A DNA stretch of 64,000 nt from Pseudomonas mandelii (GTDB lineage: Bacteria; Pseudomonadota; Gammaproteobacteria; Pseudomonadales; Pseudomonadaceae): contig NZ_RCZA01000004.1 in the NCBI RefSeq assembly GCF_006438925.1, forward strand, positions 1 through 64,000, in the 5' to 3' direction. This document shows, piece by piece, positions 9,675 to 18,897 of the stretch. Both the position numbers and the translations under genes were made by a program. How positions within the stretch are numbered: position 1 is the first letter of the stretch; each line of letters opens with the position of its first letter. A model generated the notes under the pieces. That model was not told where the DNA came from, did not search any database, and saw only the letters and a list, made by a program, of their open reading frames with translations.

Positions 9675-10058
9675 TTAAAGCGCGGTCCGTATTAGGCCCG
9701 CTTTGTCGATACGCATGATCAAGGCGTCGCCAGCTTTGACACTGACCCTGATTTCTTGCGTCCATTGCCTAGAGCACCCCTCCGAAGTTCGCGCCGAGAG
9801 CGTGTGTGATCCGAACGTGAGCCCGAAATGGGCTACTTCTGCGCCGAAAAAGTCAGCGGCCGGCTTTTCGTCTATTGAAATACGGATCGCGCAATCATTT
9901 CCTGATGAGGTCGCGGCCAAGATGACGAGATGGGCATCAGATGTTTTTGTAAAACCAAAAAGCCGCTCTTGGGGAACAGTGGTGATCTCTTCCGGAACGG
10001 GTGCCGTTTTGCAGCCTGCTAATAGAGCAAGTGTTAAAAGGAAAGTGACGTACTTCAT
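9675..10058 (-). CDS. Small lipoprotein of unknown function
   Basis: A 127-residue exported protein. The signal peptide MKYVTFLLTLALLAGC ends in a lipobox (LAGC), predicting lipidation at Cys16 and membrane anchoring. The mature part is a probable small beta-rich domain with two further Cys residues (NDCAIRI and SEGCSRQW) that could form a disulphide in the periplasm. The start is supported by a strong GAGGAA ribosome site. I do not recognise the domain. It lies between the orphan kinase and another short gene on the same strand. Confidence 0.75.
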   Translation of the reverse strand: MKYVTFLLTLALLAGCKTAPVPEEITTVPQERLFGFTKTSDAHLVILAATSSGNDCAIRISIDEKPAADFFGAEVAHFGLTFGSHTLSARTSEGCSRQWTQEIRVSVKAGDALIMRIDKAGLIRTAL

Positions 10059-10095
10059 CCTATTCCTCTACGCAGTTTCTTCTGTCCAGCTGACG

Positions 10096-10335
10096 CTACA
10101 GCCCTAATGTCAGCGACTTCAATCTCTGCTCCACGATGCTGTCAAAATGGTCTGATAACAGTTCGCAGCGCTCTGTGGACAGGCCGTCACAGCATGTTAT
10201 TCCGAGTATGAATCCCTGGGCTTTAGCGCCGCTTTTAACCGCGAGAATCATTGAGCCTGCGAGTTCGATCTCGCGGAGAATCCTCTCAGCCTGCCGCTTT
10301 ATGGGCTCGGGCAAATCGTTTGTAGCTTCTCTCAT
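10096..10335 (-). CDS. Small conserved protein of unknown function
   Basis: A 79-residue protein beginning MREATNDLPEPIKRQAERIL. The ATG at 10335 follows GGAG at good spacing; a GTG at 10347 is the alternative. The N-terminal half is probably helical and the segment ILAVKSGAKAQGFILGITCCDGL contains a Cys-Cys pair. No export signal. It ends 37 bases before the lipoprotein start on the same strand, so the two may be co-transcribed. Family not recognised. Confidence 0.6.
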   Translation of the reverse strand: MREATNDLPEPIKRQAERILREIELAGSMILAVKSGAKAQGFILGITCCDGLSTERCELLSDHFDSIVEQRLKSLTLGL

Positions 10336-10509
10336 GGCTTTCTCCACCAGCGCTTACGATCGAACAACAAGAGGCACCAGTTCGCTCTGAAAGCATGGAC
10401 CAAAGGTTGCTCCATGAGTTTCGCTGGTTCATATCAAGAGATCTTCACCCGTCGACCAGCCATAGTACTGCTGCTTCCGACAAGAGCTCAGCTGCTGCCG
10501 CTCTTGACA

Positions 10510-10533
10510 GGCAGCTTCTGGCCGGTTTCTGCC
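10510..10533. repeat. Dispersed non-coding repeat, copy 2
   Basis: GGCAGCTTCTGGCCGGTTTC followed by TGCC, identical to 344-367 except for one base. It lies between genes like copy 1. The match is read directly; family membership is unknown. Confidence 0.55.
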
Positions 10534-10611
10534 CTCCATGAGGGGCTGCAACCGACCCTTTGCCGTCGGTCATGCTTCCCGGAAGCTGTCGTTCAAAGCC
10601 GAGCTAACAGG

Positions 10612-10650
10612 CCGCAACCTATGCCGCGCAGCGGCAGTCTTCGGTTGCGG
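10612..10650. repeat. Nested inverted repeat (REP-like hairpin)
   Basis: Outer 8-base arms CCGCAACC and GGTTGCGG enclose a GCCGC-GCA-GCGGC hairpin. There is no T tract on either side, so it is not a classical terminator. It lies just downstream of the DUF2867 gene, which ends at 10710, and may stabilise that transcript's 3' end. Confidence 0.5.
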
Positions 10651-10709
10651 TCCGAGTTGAGGGAAGGGTTAGACCTCAGTTGGCCGCGCATGATGATTTG
10701 GACTTTGGC

Positions 10710-11255
10710 TTACGCCTCCGTCGCCGACGGCCAGCCGATCCGTGCCGCACTACGAAGATTGGACTGAACGACTAAGCGATGAAACGGGGCAATGAGAAAA
10801 ATATAGAGACGACCTAAGCGATTGTGGCAATGAACAACGGTCGACAGAGTCAAGTGACGTTTAGCTCCCGGCGACGACTGACCGGAACACAGAACAGAGA
10901 GCCTGAAGTCCAGGTGCTTGTCGTCTTCTCCAAGAACAACTTCAGTTGGACTTGTGCTGTAGATCTTAAAGATGCCGAGTCGGCCCGCTCCGCTCTCCGC
11001 ATCCAGTGATGCGAGATGCTTAGCTGTCTTGAGGCCGAAACCGGCTACGAGCGCGTCTCGAACCGTCAAGAGGCTGCTGACCCAAGGCGTTTGGTGAGCG
11101 AAGATGAACCTCGCCAACAATTCGGGATTGGTTGACGCTCCGGTGGGAAGCTCGATCGAGTAAGCGTCGGCGAGATTCATCGATGCGTAGGCTTTAGCAA
11201 TCGCCGACTCCGGAGGAAGCGACACAGATGTTGCGTGATGGTGTTCGGTTGACAT
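10710..11255 (-). CDS. DUF2867 family protein
   Basis: A 181-residue protein matching the DUF2867 pattern: SMNLADAYSIELPTGAS near the start, then VSSLLTVRDALVAGFGLK, RLGIFKIYSTSPTEVVLGED, LDFRLSVLC, STVVHCHNRLGRLYIFLI and a C-terminal LVVQSNLRSAARIGWP. Members are described as small proteins related to the SRPBCC/START-like fold, with no assigned reaction. No export signal. The upstream short gene ends 9 bases before its start, which suggests coupled translation. Confidence 0.75.
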   Translation of the reverse strand: MSTEHHHATSVSLPPESAIAKAYASMNLADAYSIELPTGASTNPELLARFIFAHQTPWVSSLLTVRDALVAGFGLKTAKHLASLDAESGAGRLGIFKIYSTSPTEVVLGEDDKHLDFRLSVLCSGQSSPGAKRHLTLSTVVHCHNRLGRLYIFLIAPFHRLVVQSNLRSAARIGWPSATEA

Positions 11256-11264
11256 GTATGCGGC

Positions 11265-11462
11265 CTATGGTTCGTTTCTGAGGTCTAAAATTTCAACCAC
11301 ATGATCTGGCATCTCCTGCGGGAGCATTTGCCTAGCACTGTAATTGGCATCTTCTTGGCTATCCGCCCGAATCGGCCTTGTGCCTTCGGACCAGGACTCG
11401 CTATCGAGCGACGACTTGAGGCGATATCTGTACTTCACGAAAAAGAACCTCAGTGCTGTCAT
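11265..11462 (-). CDS. Small hypothetical protein upstream of the DUF2867 gene
   Basis: A 65-residue open frame from ATG 11462, reading MTALRFFFVKYRYRLKSSLD and ending MPDHVVEILDLRNEP. The composition is protein-like: basic-aromatic N-terminus, acidic C-terminus, with RADSQEDANYSARQMLP in the middle. It ends 9 bases before the DUF2867 start, supporting a two-gene operon. The frame extends to 11540, but the extra residues look random. No clear ribosome site was seen and the family is not recognised. Confidence 0.45.
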   Translation of the reverse strand: MTALRFFFVKYRYRLKSSLDSESWSEGTRPIRADSQEDANYSARQMLPQEMPDHVVEILDLRNEP

Positions 11463-11643
11463 TTTTTGGCCCGAGATGAGGGTTCGAGTACGAATCACAG
11501 GAAGCGTAGCATTGAATAGCCCCTGGCTTAGTAGACGCAACCGAACGCCCCACTGATCTCCGACTCTTGTTGGCTCGCCGGCTGCTTTTGGCCGATAGCA
11601 CTCTGTCGTCAGCAGTTATTTATGGCCATCAGCCTTTCCTGTG

Positions 11644-11690
11644 AGCCGCGAGGTGCGAAAGAAAAGTAACCTTCGCAGGACCTCACGGCT
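11644..11690 (-). terminator. Hairpin downstream of the RND pump gene
   Basis: Arms 11644-11653 and 11681-11690 pair over ten positions with one G-U (minus strand AGCCGTGAGG and CCTCGCGGCT). It lies about 80 bases past the pump stop. There is no U tract, so it may be a weak terminator or a 3' stabilising hairpin. Confidence 0.4.
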
Positions 11691-11770
11691 GACCTCGGTT
11701 GTTTCAGAAACGGCGCTGAATAAGCTTCTCTAACAGCAATGAGGTCGGGGGCACAGTGCACCGGCATTCA

Positions 11771-14700
11771 TCAGTCAGAAACGAGCGTGGCGTCATCCCG
11801 TACTTGTTGGGTGTCAGTGGCCGTCTGCCGACCCACCTTGAACCATGCGGCGTACAACGCAGGGACGAAGAAAATCGTCAGCAGTGTCGCCACGGTGAGA
11901 CCGCCCATGATCGCGATCGCCATTGGCCCCCAGAACACACTGCGCGTCAGCGGGATCATTGCAAGCACGGTGGCCAGCGCCGTCAGCATCACCGGACGGG
12001 CCCGGTGAATGGCCGCGTCCAGCACAGCATTCCACGGGTCGCGCCCTTCGGCGATTTCGATCTGCACTTGATCGATCAGGATCACTGCGTTGCGCATGAT
12101 CATGCCACCCAGAGCGATGATGCCCAGGATCGCAACGAAGCCCAGCGGCGACTGGAACACCAGCAGCGCCGGCACCACACCGATCAGCCCCAGCGGTGCG
12201 GTCAGCACGACCATCCACATGCGGGAGAAGTTCTGCAGTTGCAGCATGAGCAGCAGCAGGATGGTGATCAGCATCAGCGGGGCCACCGCGATCAGCGCCT
12301 TGTTGGCCTTGTCACTTTCCTCAACGGCTCCACCCGTGTCGATGCGGTAGCCCGACGGCAGCTTCGCTTCGATGTCCTTGAGCAACGGCTGGATCTCCTG
12401 AGTCACCGATACACCTTGTTCGCCATCCTTCACGTCGGCACGCACCGTGATTGCCATATCGCGGTTGCGGCGCCAAAGCACTGGCTCTTCCAGTTCAGAG
12501 CGCACCTGGGCGACTTGCGACAGCGGCACCACCGTGCCCTGGCGTGTGTAGAGGTTGATGTCTTTCAGCGTGTCGAGGCTCAGGCGCTCAGCGGGCACGG
12601 CACGGGCGACGATGTCGATCAGGTCCTCGTGCTCACGCAGCTGCGACAAGGTTGCGCCGTTCATCACAGTCTGGGTCGCCAGCGACACGTCGGCCGGCGT
12701 GAGGCCAAGCGCGCTCGCCTTGTCCTGATCAAGTTCCACCTTTAACGTGCGCACCGGGTCGTTCCAGTCGAGCTGGAGGTCGCGCACCTTCGGGTTGGAC
12801 GCAATCACGTTCTCCACCTCGCGAGCGATCTGGCGCACCTTCTGGGTATCAGGCCCTACGACGCGGAACTGCACCGGGTAGCCGACAGGTGGCCCCAACT
12901 CGAGCCGGGTCACGCGCACCCACGCCTGCGGGAATTGTTGGTCAGCCGAGGCCACCAGCCGCGCACGTACCCGCTCGCGTGCTTCCAGGTCCTTGGTCAT
13001 GACAACGAACTGTGCAAATCCCGGATTGGGCAGCTCGGGGTTGAGCGAGAGATAGAAACGCGGTGCGCCGGCGCCGGTGTAGGCGGTATAGAAACGCACG
13101 TCCTCGTCCTTCGCCAGGATCTCCTCCATGTGCTTGACCTGCTCGGTCGTCGCGGCGAACGAGGAGCCTTCCTTGACGCGCAGGTCAATGACCAGTTCAG
13201 GGCGCGAACTGTTGGGGAAGAATTGCTGCGGCACCAGCTTGATACAGGCCAGAGCAAGCGCCAGAGCGCCAACCGTCGCACCGATGACCACCCAGCGGTG
13301 CTCGATGGCGGCGTCTATCAGGCGGCGGAGGCTGCGGTAGAACTTGGTGTCGTGCGGATCAGCGTGCTGGTGCGTGCCCAAGTCGTTGGGCAGCATCTTG
13401 ACCGCCAGGTACGGCGTGAAGATGCCGGAACAGATCCACGAGAACAGCACTGCGGCGCCGACGATCCAGAAAATGCCACCCGCGTACTCGCCGGTGGTGG
13501 ACTTTGAGAGGCCGATCGGCAGGAAGCCCACGACCGTGATGAGTGCGCCGGTCAGGCGCGGCATGGCGGTGGACTGATAGGAGAAGGCGGCCGCCTTCAC
13601 GCGGTCCATGCCGGTTTCCATTTTCGCCACCATCATCTCGATGGCGATGATGGCGTCATCCACCAGCAGTCCCAACGCGATGATCAGTGAGCCGAGCGAG
13701 ATTCGTTCGAGGTTCCAGCCCATCGCCAGCATCACCAGCGCCACGCCGCCCAGCACCAGCGGCACCGTGGCCGCGACCACGAGGCCTGCCCGCCAGCCCA
13801 GGCTGGCCAGGCTCACCGCGATCACGATGATCAACGCCTCGGCCAGTGCGCGCCCGAAGTCCAGGATTGCATCTCTCACCGTGGTGGGCTGGTCGGCCAC
13901 GAGTTCAAGTTCCACGCCATGCGGGAGCTCCGACTGGATCTTGGCGACGGCCGTGTCCATCGCCTTGCCAAGGTCCACGATGTTGCCGTCGCTGGTCATC
14001 GTGATGCCGAGCATCAGCACGGGCTCGCCGTTGTGGCGGACCGTGTAGGTGGGCGGATCTTCGAAACCACGTGTAACGGTCGCAATGTCGCCGAGTTTGA
14101 TCTGCCGGTCGCCCGCGGCGATGGGCACGTTGCGGATAGCCGCTTCGCTGGCGAACTGGCCGCTCACGCGCACCATGACGCGGTCGCCGCGGGTGTCGAT
14201 CTGGCCCGCGGGCACCATGGCGTTTTGGCTCTTGAGGCTTTCGGCAATGGCCAGTGGTGTGATGCCCAGCGCGGCCAGGCGCTCGTGCGAGAACTCGACG
14301 TAGACACGCTCGGCCTGCTTGCCGATGAGATCGATCTTCTTGACCATCGGCACCTTCAGCATCTGGCGCTTGATGTCCTCGGCCGCGTGCGAGAGGTCGG
14401 CGTGACCGACGCCGTCGCCCTTGATGGCGTACATCAGGCCATACACGTCGCCGTACTCGTCGTTCAGGATCGGGCCGATCACGCCGTCAGGCATCTCGAG
14501 GCTCAGGTCGTTGAGTTTCTTGCGCGCCTGGTACCAGGCTTCGCGCTGGTCAGCCTTGGAAGTGCCGCCGCGCACGGTGAGCGTCATGCCTGCATAGCCT
14601 TGCCGCGCGTAGGTGACCACCTTCTCGAAGTTGTCGATCTGCTCGAATTTCTTCTCCATGCGGTTGAGGACCTGGTCCTGCAACTGCTGGGCAGTGGCGC

Positions 14701-14866
14701 CCGGCCAGATGACCATGGCGGTCATGGAAGGCACGGAAAAGTTCGGATCCTCGAGCTGGCCGAGCCGGGTGAAGCTGAAGGCGCCAGCCACCGCGACAAT
14801 GAGGAGCATGAACAGAACGATGGCGCGATGGCGCAGCGCCCAGTCGGTGAGGTTGAAGTTGTTCAT
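11771..14866 (-). CDS. RND efflux pump, inner membrane transporter
   Basis: A 1031-residue proton-driven pump of the AcrB/MexB superfamily, normal in length. It begins MNNFNLTDWALRHRAIVLFM, an N-terminal membrane helix, followed by the first large periplasmic loop. The central membrane block contains LIIALGLLVDDAIIAIEMMV, with the Asp-Asp pair of the proton relay. A second periplasmic loop and a C-terminal membrane block (GIIALGGMIMRNAVILIDQV) follow, where an Arg replaces the Lys of the AcrB relay, as in several other RND subgroups. The start overlaps the adaptor stop (ATGA), so the genes are co-translated. Substrates cannot be predicted from sequence alone. Confidence 0.93.
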   Translation of the reverse strand: MNNFNLTDWALRHRAIVLFMLLIVAVAGAFSFTRLGQLEDPNFSVPSMTAMVIWPGATAQQLQDQVLNRMEKKFEQIDNFEKVVTYARQGYAGMTLTVRGGTSKADQREAWYQARKKLNDLSLEMPDGVIGPILNDEYGDVYGLMYAIKGDGVGHADLSHAAEDIKRQMLKVPMVKKIDLIGKQAERVYVEFSHERLAALGITPLAIAESLKSQNAMVPAGQIDTRGDRVMVRVSGQFASEAAIRNVPIAAGDRQIKLGDIATVTRGFEDPPTYTVRHNGEPVLMLGITMTSDGNIVDLGKAMDTAVAKIQSELPHGVELELVADQPTTVRDAILDFGRALAEALIIVIAVSLASLGWRAGLVVAATVPLVLGGVALVMLAMGWNLERISLGSLIIALGLLVDDAIIAIEMMVAKMETGMDRVKAAAFSYQSTAMPRLTGALITVVGFLPIGLSKSTTGEYAGGIFWIVGAAVLFSWICSGIFTPYLAVKMLPNDLGTHQHADPHDTKFYRSLRRLIDAAIEHRWVVIGATVGALALALACIKLVPQQFFPNSSRPELVIDLRVKEGSSFAATTEQVKHMEEILAKDEDVRFYTAYTGAGAPRFYLSLNPELPNPGFAQFVVMTKDLEARERVRARLVASADQQFPQAWVRVTRLELGPPVGYPVQFRVVGPDTQKVRQIAREVENVIASNPKVRDLQLDWNDPVRTLKVELDQDKASALGLTPADVSLATQTVMNGATLSQLREHEDLIDIVARAVPAERLSLDTLKDINLYTRQGTVVPLSQVAQVRSELEEPVLWRRNRDMAITVRADVKDGEQGVSVTQEIQPLLKDIEAKLPSGYRIDTGGAVEESDKANKALIAVAPLMLITILLLLMLQLQNFSRMWMVVLTAPLGLIGVVPALLVFQSPLGFVAILGIIALGGMIMRNAVILIDQVQIEIAEGRDPWNAVLDAAIHRARPVMLTALATVLAMIPLTRSVFWGPMAIAIMGGLTVATLLTIFFVPALYAAWFKVGRQTATDTQQVRDDATLVSD

Positions 14867-15975
14867 CGGGCGGCCTGCTGCGTGATATTGGCGTCAACGA
14901 TCGCCGCACCGGGGAGCGCGACCTTCAGTCCGGACGTCATCTTCTGGACGCCGGCGGTGACGACCAATACGCCAGCCTGCGGCCCGGAGACGAGCACCTC
15001 GTCGTTGCGATAGCCCCACACCGCCACAGGCTCCAGATCGACGATACCTACCGGATCCTTGCCCGTGGGCGTGACCACCCACAGCGCCGGCTGACCGCCG
15101 CTCTGCGTCAATGCGGTGGCTGGCACTGCCGCCACAGAGACACTTGTCATGACTCGCTCGGCCATCACCGTGGCGGTGGCGCCCAGCGGCAATGCCTGGA
15201 TTGGCTTGAGCCGCGCGCGATAGGTGCGCGTCTGCGCTGCAGCCTGCGGCGATAGCTCGCGCAGCGTGACATCGAAGACCTCGCTCGGCGCACTGGCCAG
15301 CGACGCCTTGAAACGCGCGTCCTTGAAGACGGCCAGTTGATCCTCGGGCACGTCGATGACGATCTCGGATTCATCCGGATTCGCGATCGAGACAACCGGT
15401 TGACCCTCGGGCACGACCTGCCCGGCCTCAAAGCGCACAGCCGTGACGACGCCGCTACGCGAGGCGCGCAACACGGTGTACTTGAGACGGTTGCGTGCGA
15501 GTTCGAGCTTTCGCGCCTCGGCCTCGGCGGTCGCATGCGCGGTTTGGGCATTGGTATGCGCGCGCTCGGCGTCGGCCGCACTGACCGAGCCGTCAGCCTT
15601 CAGCGCGGTCAGGCGCTGGCGGTCCGAGTCGGCTTGGCGCGTCTGCTCGACGGCAACCGACCACTGTTGTCGCGATGCTTCCTCAGCGAGGCGGTAGTCA
15701 CTGTCATCCAGCACAGCCAGGATGTCGCCTTCACGCACAAACTGGCCTACATCGACCTTGCGCTGGGCTACCTTGCCGCCCACGCGGAAGGCCTGCTCGA
15801 CTTCATGACGCGACTGTACGGTGCCCACATAGCGACTGATGTCGCGGGCATTGTCGTAGCTGATTGCAGCGGTGCGCACCGGTCGTGGTGCCTGCACGGT
15901 GGGCTGGTCGGGGCTACACGCGGACAGCATGACGGCAACGGCCAAGGCGCCGGCCGCAGTAAGGGAATTCTTCAA
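14863..15975 (-). CDS. RND efflux periplasmic adaptor (membrane fusion protein)
   Basis: A 370-residue lipoprotein adaptor linking the pump to the outer membrane channel. The signal peptide ends in the lipobox LSAC (about residues 17-20). It shows the hybrid-motif halves GKVAQRKVDVGQFVREGDIL and LRASRSGVVTAVRFEAGQVV flanking a helical hairpin rich in Ala, Glu and Gln (about 85-155), then beta-barrel and membrane-proximal regions. The start is a TTG preceded by GAGGAA at good spacing. It follows the outer membrane factor gene by 30 bases and overlaps the pump gene, so the three form one operon. Confidence 0.92.
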   Translation of the reverse strand: MKNSLTAAGALAVAVMLSACSPDQPTVQAPRPVRTAAISYDNARDISRYVGTVQSRHEVEQAFRVGGKVAQRKVDVGQFVREGDILAVLDDSDYRLAEEASRQQWSVAVEQTRQADSDRQRLTALKADGSVSAADAERAHTNAQTAHATAEAEARKLELARNRLKYTVLRASRSGVVTAVRFEAGQVVPEGQPVVSIANPDESEIVIDVPEDQLAVFKDARFKASLASAPSEVFDVTLRELSPQAAAQTRTYRARLKPIQALPLGATATVMAERVMTSVSVAAVPATALTQSGGQPALWVVTPTGKDPVGIVDLEPVAVWGYRNDEVLVSGPQAGVLVVTAGVQKMTSGLKVALPGAAIVDANITQQAAR

Positions 15976-16005
15976 GACGGTTCCTCTTTGGAAAACGAGA
16001 GATTC

Positions 16006-17523
16006 TTAGGAAAGTGGTGGCCGGTCGGCTTTGGCGGATGCGGTTGGGTTGGAGGGTTGTTCGAACACCTGCCAGCCCCCGCCCAGTGCCTTGTAGAGCT
16101 GCACGCTATCGAGCAGCAGGCGAGTGTTGCTTTCGTTGGAATTCAGGCGTGCCGCCAGGCGCGCCCGCTGCGAATCCAGCAGAGGCAACAGGTCAATCTG
16201 CCCGCGGTTATAGAGCGACTGAGCGCGACTTTGAGCCAACTCTGCGGAAGCGGCGGCCAATTGCAGCGACCCCGAGCGGCGGCGTTCCTGCGCAAGCGTG
16301 ACAAGGGCGTTTTCCACATCCTCGAGCGCCCGTACGATCCCGTCCTCGGCGCGTAGCAGCGCCTCTTGTTGAGCACTTTCGGCCGCTTCGTTGATCGCTT
16401 GCGTGCGCCCGGCATTGAAGAGCGGCATAGCCAGCAGGCCTGCGACGTTGGTGAAGCGCGCAGCGCCGAGGTCGGCACCGTTCAGGTTGAGACCCTGGCG
16501 GCCGAAGGACGCGCCTAGGAAGAGTTGCGGGAACCACTCAGCTTTCGCTTGCTGGCGACGTGCATTGGCGGCGTCGAGCTGTGCCATCAGCGCCAGTACG
16601 TCAGGTCGGCGTTGCAGCAACTCGGCGGGCTGCCCGGGCTTGGCCTCAGGTACGTCGACCAAGTCTCCGCTCGAAGGCTGGATGTTTGTGGTGTTGAAAG
16701 ACTGGTCGGCGATCAGCACCGCGATACGGTGACGTGACACTGCCGCTTGGGTTTCCAGCGGCGGAATTTGCGCCCGCGCCGACAAGGCGTCAGTCTGCGC
16801 GCGCTCGACGTCGAAGGCGGATGCCAGTCCCACCTGTTGGCGCGCGGTGACCAAACGCAGCGTCTCGTCCTGCATTGCCGAGATAGCGCGCAGCGTTGCG
16901 ACCTGGCGCTGTGCACCGACCAGTGTGAAATAGTTGCTGACGACATCGCTCATCACCAGCAGACGTACTCCCCGCATGCTGTGTTCCGCGGCTAGCGCAT
17001 CGGCGTCAGCCGCCGCCGCGCCGGCTCGCAGGCGGCCACTCAGGTCGAGTTCCCACGAGACGTCCAGACCCACGCTGGAGGTCTTGGTATCCGGATAGCC
17101 CTGTTTTATGGCCGAGTTGAAGCCGCTGCTGCGGTCGCTGCCGGAGACGGATGCACCGACGCTAGGAAGCAGCCAGGACTGGCTGACCGTTTCTCCGGCT
17201 CGCGCGGCACGCAGCCGCTCGGCGGCAATCTTGACGTCGCGGTTCTCACGCGCGGCTCGGCGCACCAGATCCGTCAGCAATGGGTCGTGGTAGACCTCCC
17301 ACCAAGCCGCCTCGGGCTCCATCTCAGAGGCCGTACTCGCGGCGAAGTGGCTCGGTACGTCGACCGATGGCTTGGCGACAGGTGTGGAACAGCCGGAAAG
17401 GGCGAGGGACATCGAAGTGACAAGGGCTGCCGCAATGGCGAACCCAGTCGGGCACTTGGTCCGTTGCAAGGCTATCCCACCGGTATGGCGGGGCAGCGGA
17501 TGGGGGGTGGAAAGTTGCGGCAT
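16006..17523 (-). CDS. RND efflux outer membrane factor (NodT/OprM family lipoprotein)
   Basis: About 505 residues from the chosen ATG (MPQLSTPHPLPRHTGG); a longer frame to 17646 adds residues without signal-peptide character. The hydrophobic run AIAAALVTSMSLALSGC ends in a lipobox. Two related halves carry the helical repeats of TolC-type channels (ENRDVKIAAERLRAARAGE, and LQRRPDVLALMAQLDAANAR in the second). It is first in the operon ahead of the adaptor and pump, an order seen in some non-canonical RND systems. Start uncertain: an alternative is the Met just before the signal helix. No regulator gene adjoins the operon. Confidence 0.9.
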   Translation of the reverse strand: MPQLSTPHPLPRHTGGIALQRTKCPTGFAIAAALVTSMSLALSGCSTPVAKPSVDVPSHFAASTASEMEPEAAWWEVYHDPLLTDLVRRAARENRDVKIAAERLRAARAGETVSQSWLLPSVGASVSGSDRSSGFNSAIKQGYPDTKTSSVGLDVSWELDLSGRLRAGAAAADADALAAEHSMRGVRLLVMSDVVSNYFTLVGAQRQVATLRAISAMQDETLRLVTARQQVGLASAFDVERAQTDALSARAQIPPLETQAAVSRHRIAVLIADQSFNTTNIQPSSGDLVDVPEAKPGQPAELLQRRPDVLALMAQLDAANARRQQAKAEWFPQLFLGASFGRQGLNLNGADLGAARFTNVAGLLAMPLFNAGRTQAINEAAESAQQEALLRAEDGIVRALEDVENALVTLAQERRRSGSLQLAAASAELAQSRAQSLYNRGQIDLLPLLDSQRARLAARLNSNESNTRLLLDSVQLYKALGGGWQVFEQPSNPTASAKADRPPLS

Positions 17524-17642
17524 TAGAAATGGACTCGTGTAGTTCGAGGTGGCGTCAGCGTAGGGGGACTGTGTGCGCAAAGTCGTCAGCGAACCGTCAC
17601 CGTTCAGTCGCCATGCGCTCTGTATGTCGATGCTGGAAAGGA

Positions 17643-17858
17643 TCATTCGCTGTCGCTGTCTATTGCTTGCTCACCGGCTGCCGACGCCAGATCCGCGCCA
17701 ATCGACTCCAGCAACTCTTCGGCGGAGGAGAACTCGCGCTGACGCCCGGTGACCAGGTTCTCGAGCCGGCCCTTCAGGGCGTCCGGCTCGGCATCACTGC
17801 GCAACTTGACGACGTATGAACGGCGGCTCGGGTATTTGGATTCAGGGTTAAGGCTCAT
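17643..17858 (-). CDS. Small acidic protein of unknown function
   Basis: A 71-residue protein beginning MSLNPESKYPSRRSYVVKL. It has a basic start, a middle resembling a short regulatory helix pair (LKGRLENLVTGRQREFSSAE), and a strongly acidic tail (AIDSDSE). No membrane segment or export signal. It lies about 120 bases upstream of the efflux operon on the same strand and could be transcribed with it. The ATG at 17858 is preferred over 17876 because AGG lies upstream at usable distance. Family not recognised. Confidence 0.5.
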   Translation of the reverse strand: MSLNPESKYPSRRSYVVKLRSDAEPDALKGRLENLVTGRQREFSSAEELLESIGADLASAAGEQAIDSDSE

Positions 17859-18103
17859 CGCAGACCTGGGGATCAAGAAGGTTCGATGCCAGCGTAAGTC
17901 GCCCCCGGGGCTGAGTCGTAAGCGAAAGGTCAGACTTCGGTCGGATTACCTCAGCCCCCCCATAGCCGACATTCGTGAGAGAGCCTGGCCAGTGATCCCG
18001 CAGATTCTTTCAAGTGGTCGCCGATAACTCTCAAGGAGGTCAATATTTGATGATCGATGCTTCTGCTAAGCTCGTGTCCATCCCGTTTCAATGAGATGAC
18101 CGA

Positions 18104-18865
18104 ATGGCATTCGTCGACAAGTTCGTTGCTGAGATACTGGCGCTTCAGGTTGCCCTGTATCACGCCCATGCTCGGTTGGAGGCACGGACTGATAGCGAAG
18201 CTCTGCACGATCTTAGGATCGCCGTGAGGCGTATCAGGAGTTTGCTCCGACCGATGCGCTCCATGAGCCAGGTGGCGGCTCTGAACATCGCGGCAGCTGA
18301 GGTGGGAAGGATAACCACACCCGCTCGGGATCTGGAGGTAATGATTCAGGAACTGGAGGGCAGGGGCTTTCCTGTCCAAGTTCGGCTCAGAAAAGCGCGC
18401 TTGGCTTCTCACTACTCCAAGATTCTAAAAAGCTCACACCTCAACAACTTGTTCATTCAATTGGATGAATGGCCTTCCATTTTTCGATCAGTGGAAGTCA
18501 ACGGCGGTTTAAAGCACATCCAACCTCAAATTGAAAAAGCACTGAAAAAGCAGATTGACCGGCTGCATGCTGCCGTGGATGACGCTGAATTTGATCGGCA
18601 CGAATTGAGAATCCTGGTCAAGCGCACGCGCTACCTCACGGAAGCGTTTCCCAAGCTTTCACCGCTCTCGCGTAAAGCGGCGAGTGCGCTCAAGGCACTG
18701 CAATCGGCTTTGGGTTCATGGCATGACCATTATCAGTGGTGCCAAAAGGCGCTGAACGAATCCGACTTGCGCCCGCTGGAAAAGATATGGCAGAGCTGCG
18801 CAGCGACCGCTCTTGAAAAAGCCGAGACCCAATTGGTCGGGTTGGCAAAACTGCTGCCAAAATAA
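18104..18865 (+). CDS. CHAD domain protein
   Basis: A 253-residue helical protein. The CHAD signature is visible as EALHDLRIAVRRIRSLLRPM near residue 32, with regularly spaced His and Arg/Lys, and again as DRHELRILVKRTRYLTEAFP near 165, matching the two related halves of this fold. CHAD domains bind inorganic polyphosphate through these basic residues. The next gene on the same strand encodes a Ppx/GppA-type phosphatase, so a role at polyphosphate granules or in polyphosphate turnover is likely; that is an inference from family and neighbour. Confidence 0.85.
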   Translation: MAFVDKFVAEILALQVALYHAHARLEARTDSEALHDLRIAVRRIRSLLRPMRSMSQVAALNIAAAEVGRITTPARDLEVMIQELEGRGFPVQVRLRKARLASHYSKILKSSHLNNLFIQLDEWPSIFRSVEVNGGLKHIQPQIEKALKKQIDRLHAAVDDAEFDRHELRILVKRTRYLTEAFPKLSPLSRKAASALKALQSALGSWHDHYQWCQKALNESDLRPLEKIWQSCAATALEKAETQLVGLAKLLPK

Positions 18866-18871
18866 TCAGGC

Positions 18872-18897
18872 AAAAAAAAGCCGCCTAAAGTGGCAGC
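18872..18897 (-). terminator. Rho-independent terminator on the minus strand with no gene upstream
   Basis: Read on the minus strand: GCTGCC, loop ACTTTA, GGCGGC, then eight T. Six pairs form, one of them G-U. It points away from the Ppx gene towards the CHAD gene, and no minus-strand protein gene precedes it, so it implies a short RNA made from 18.9-19.05 kb. Confidence 0.6.

Larger units (their letters stand above)
10348..10709. other. Intergenic region with repeat and nested hairpin, no gene seen
   Basis: This stretch holds repeat copy 2 (10510-10533) and a nested inverted repeat at 10612-10650: outer arms CCGCAACC/GGTTGCGG and inner arms GCCGC/GCGGC around GCA. Open frames across it lack ribosome sites and protein-like composition. 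No promoter could be placed confidently. Confidence 0.5.

Noticed and set aside
10414..10767. Plus-strand frame of 117 residues
   Set aside because: Runs through the dispersed repeat and the nested hairpin; not protein-like.
11756..12745. Long plus-strand frame of 329 residues, rich in His, Gln and Arg
   Set aside because: Antisense shadow of the RND pump gene; composition is that of complementary GC-rich coding DNA.
13919..15013. Plus-strand frame of 364 residues antisense to the RND pump and adaptor
   Set aside because: Another shadow; no start site or family features, and the opposite strand clearly encodes efflux proteins.
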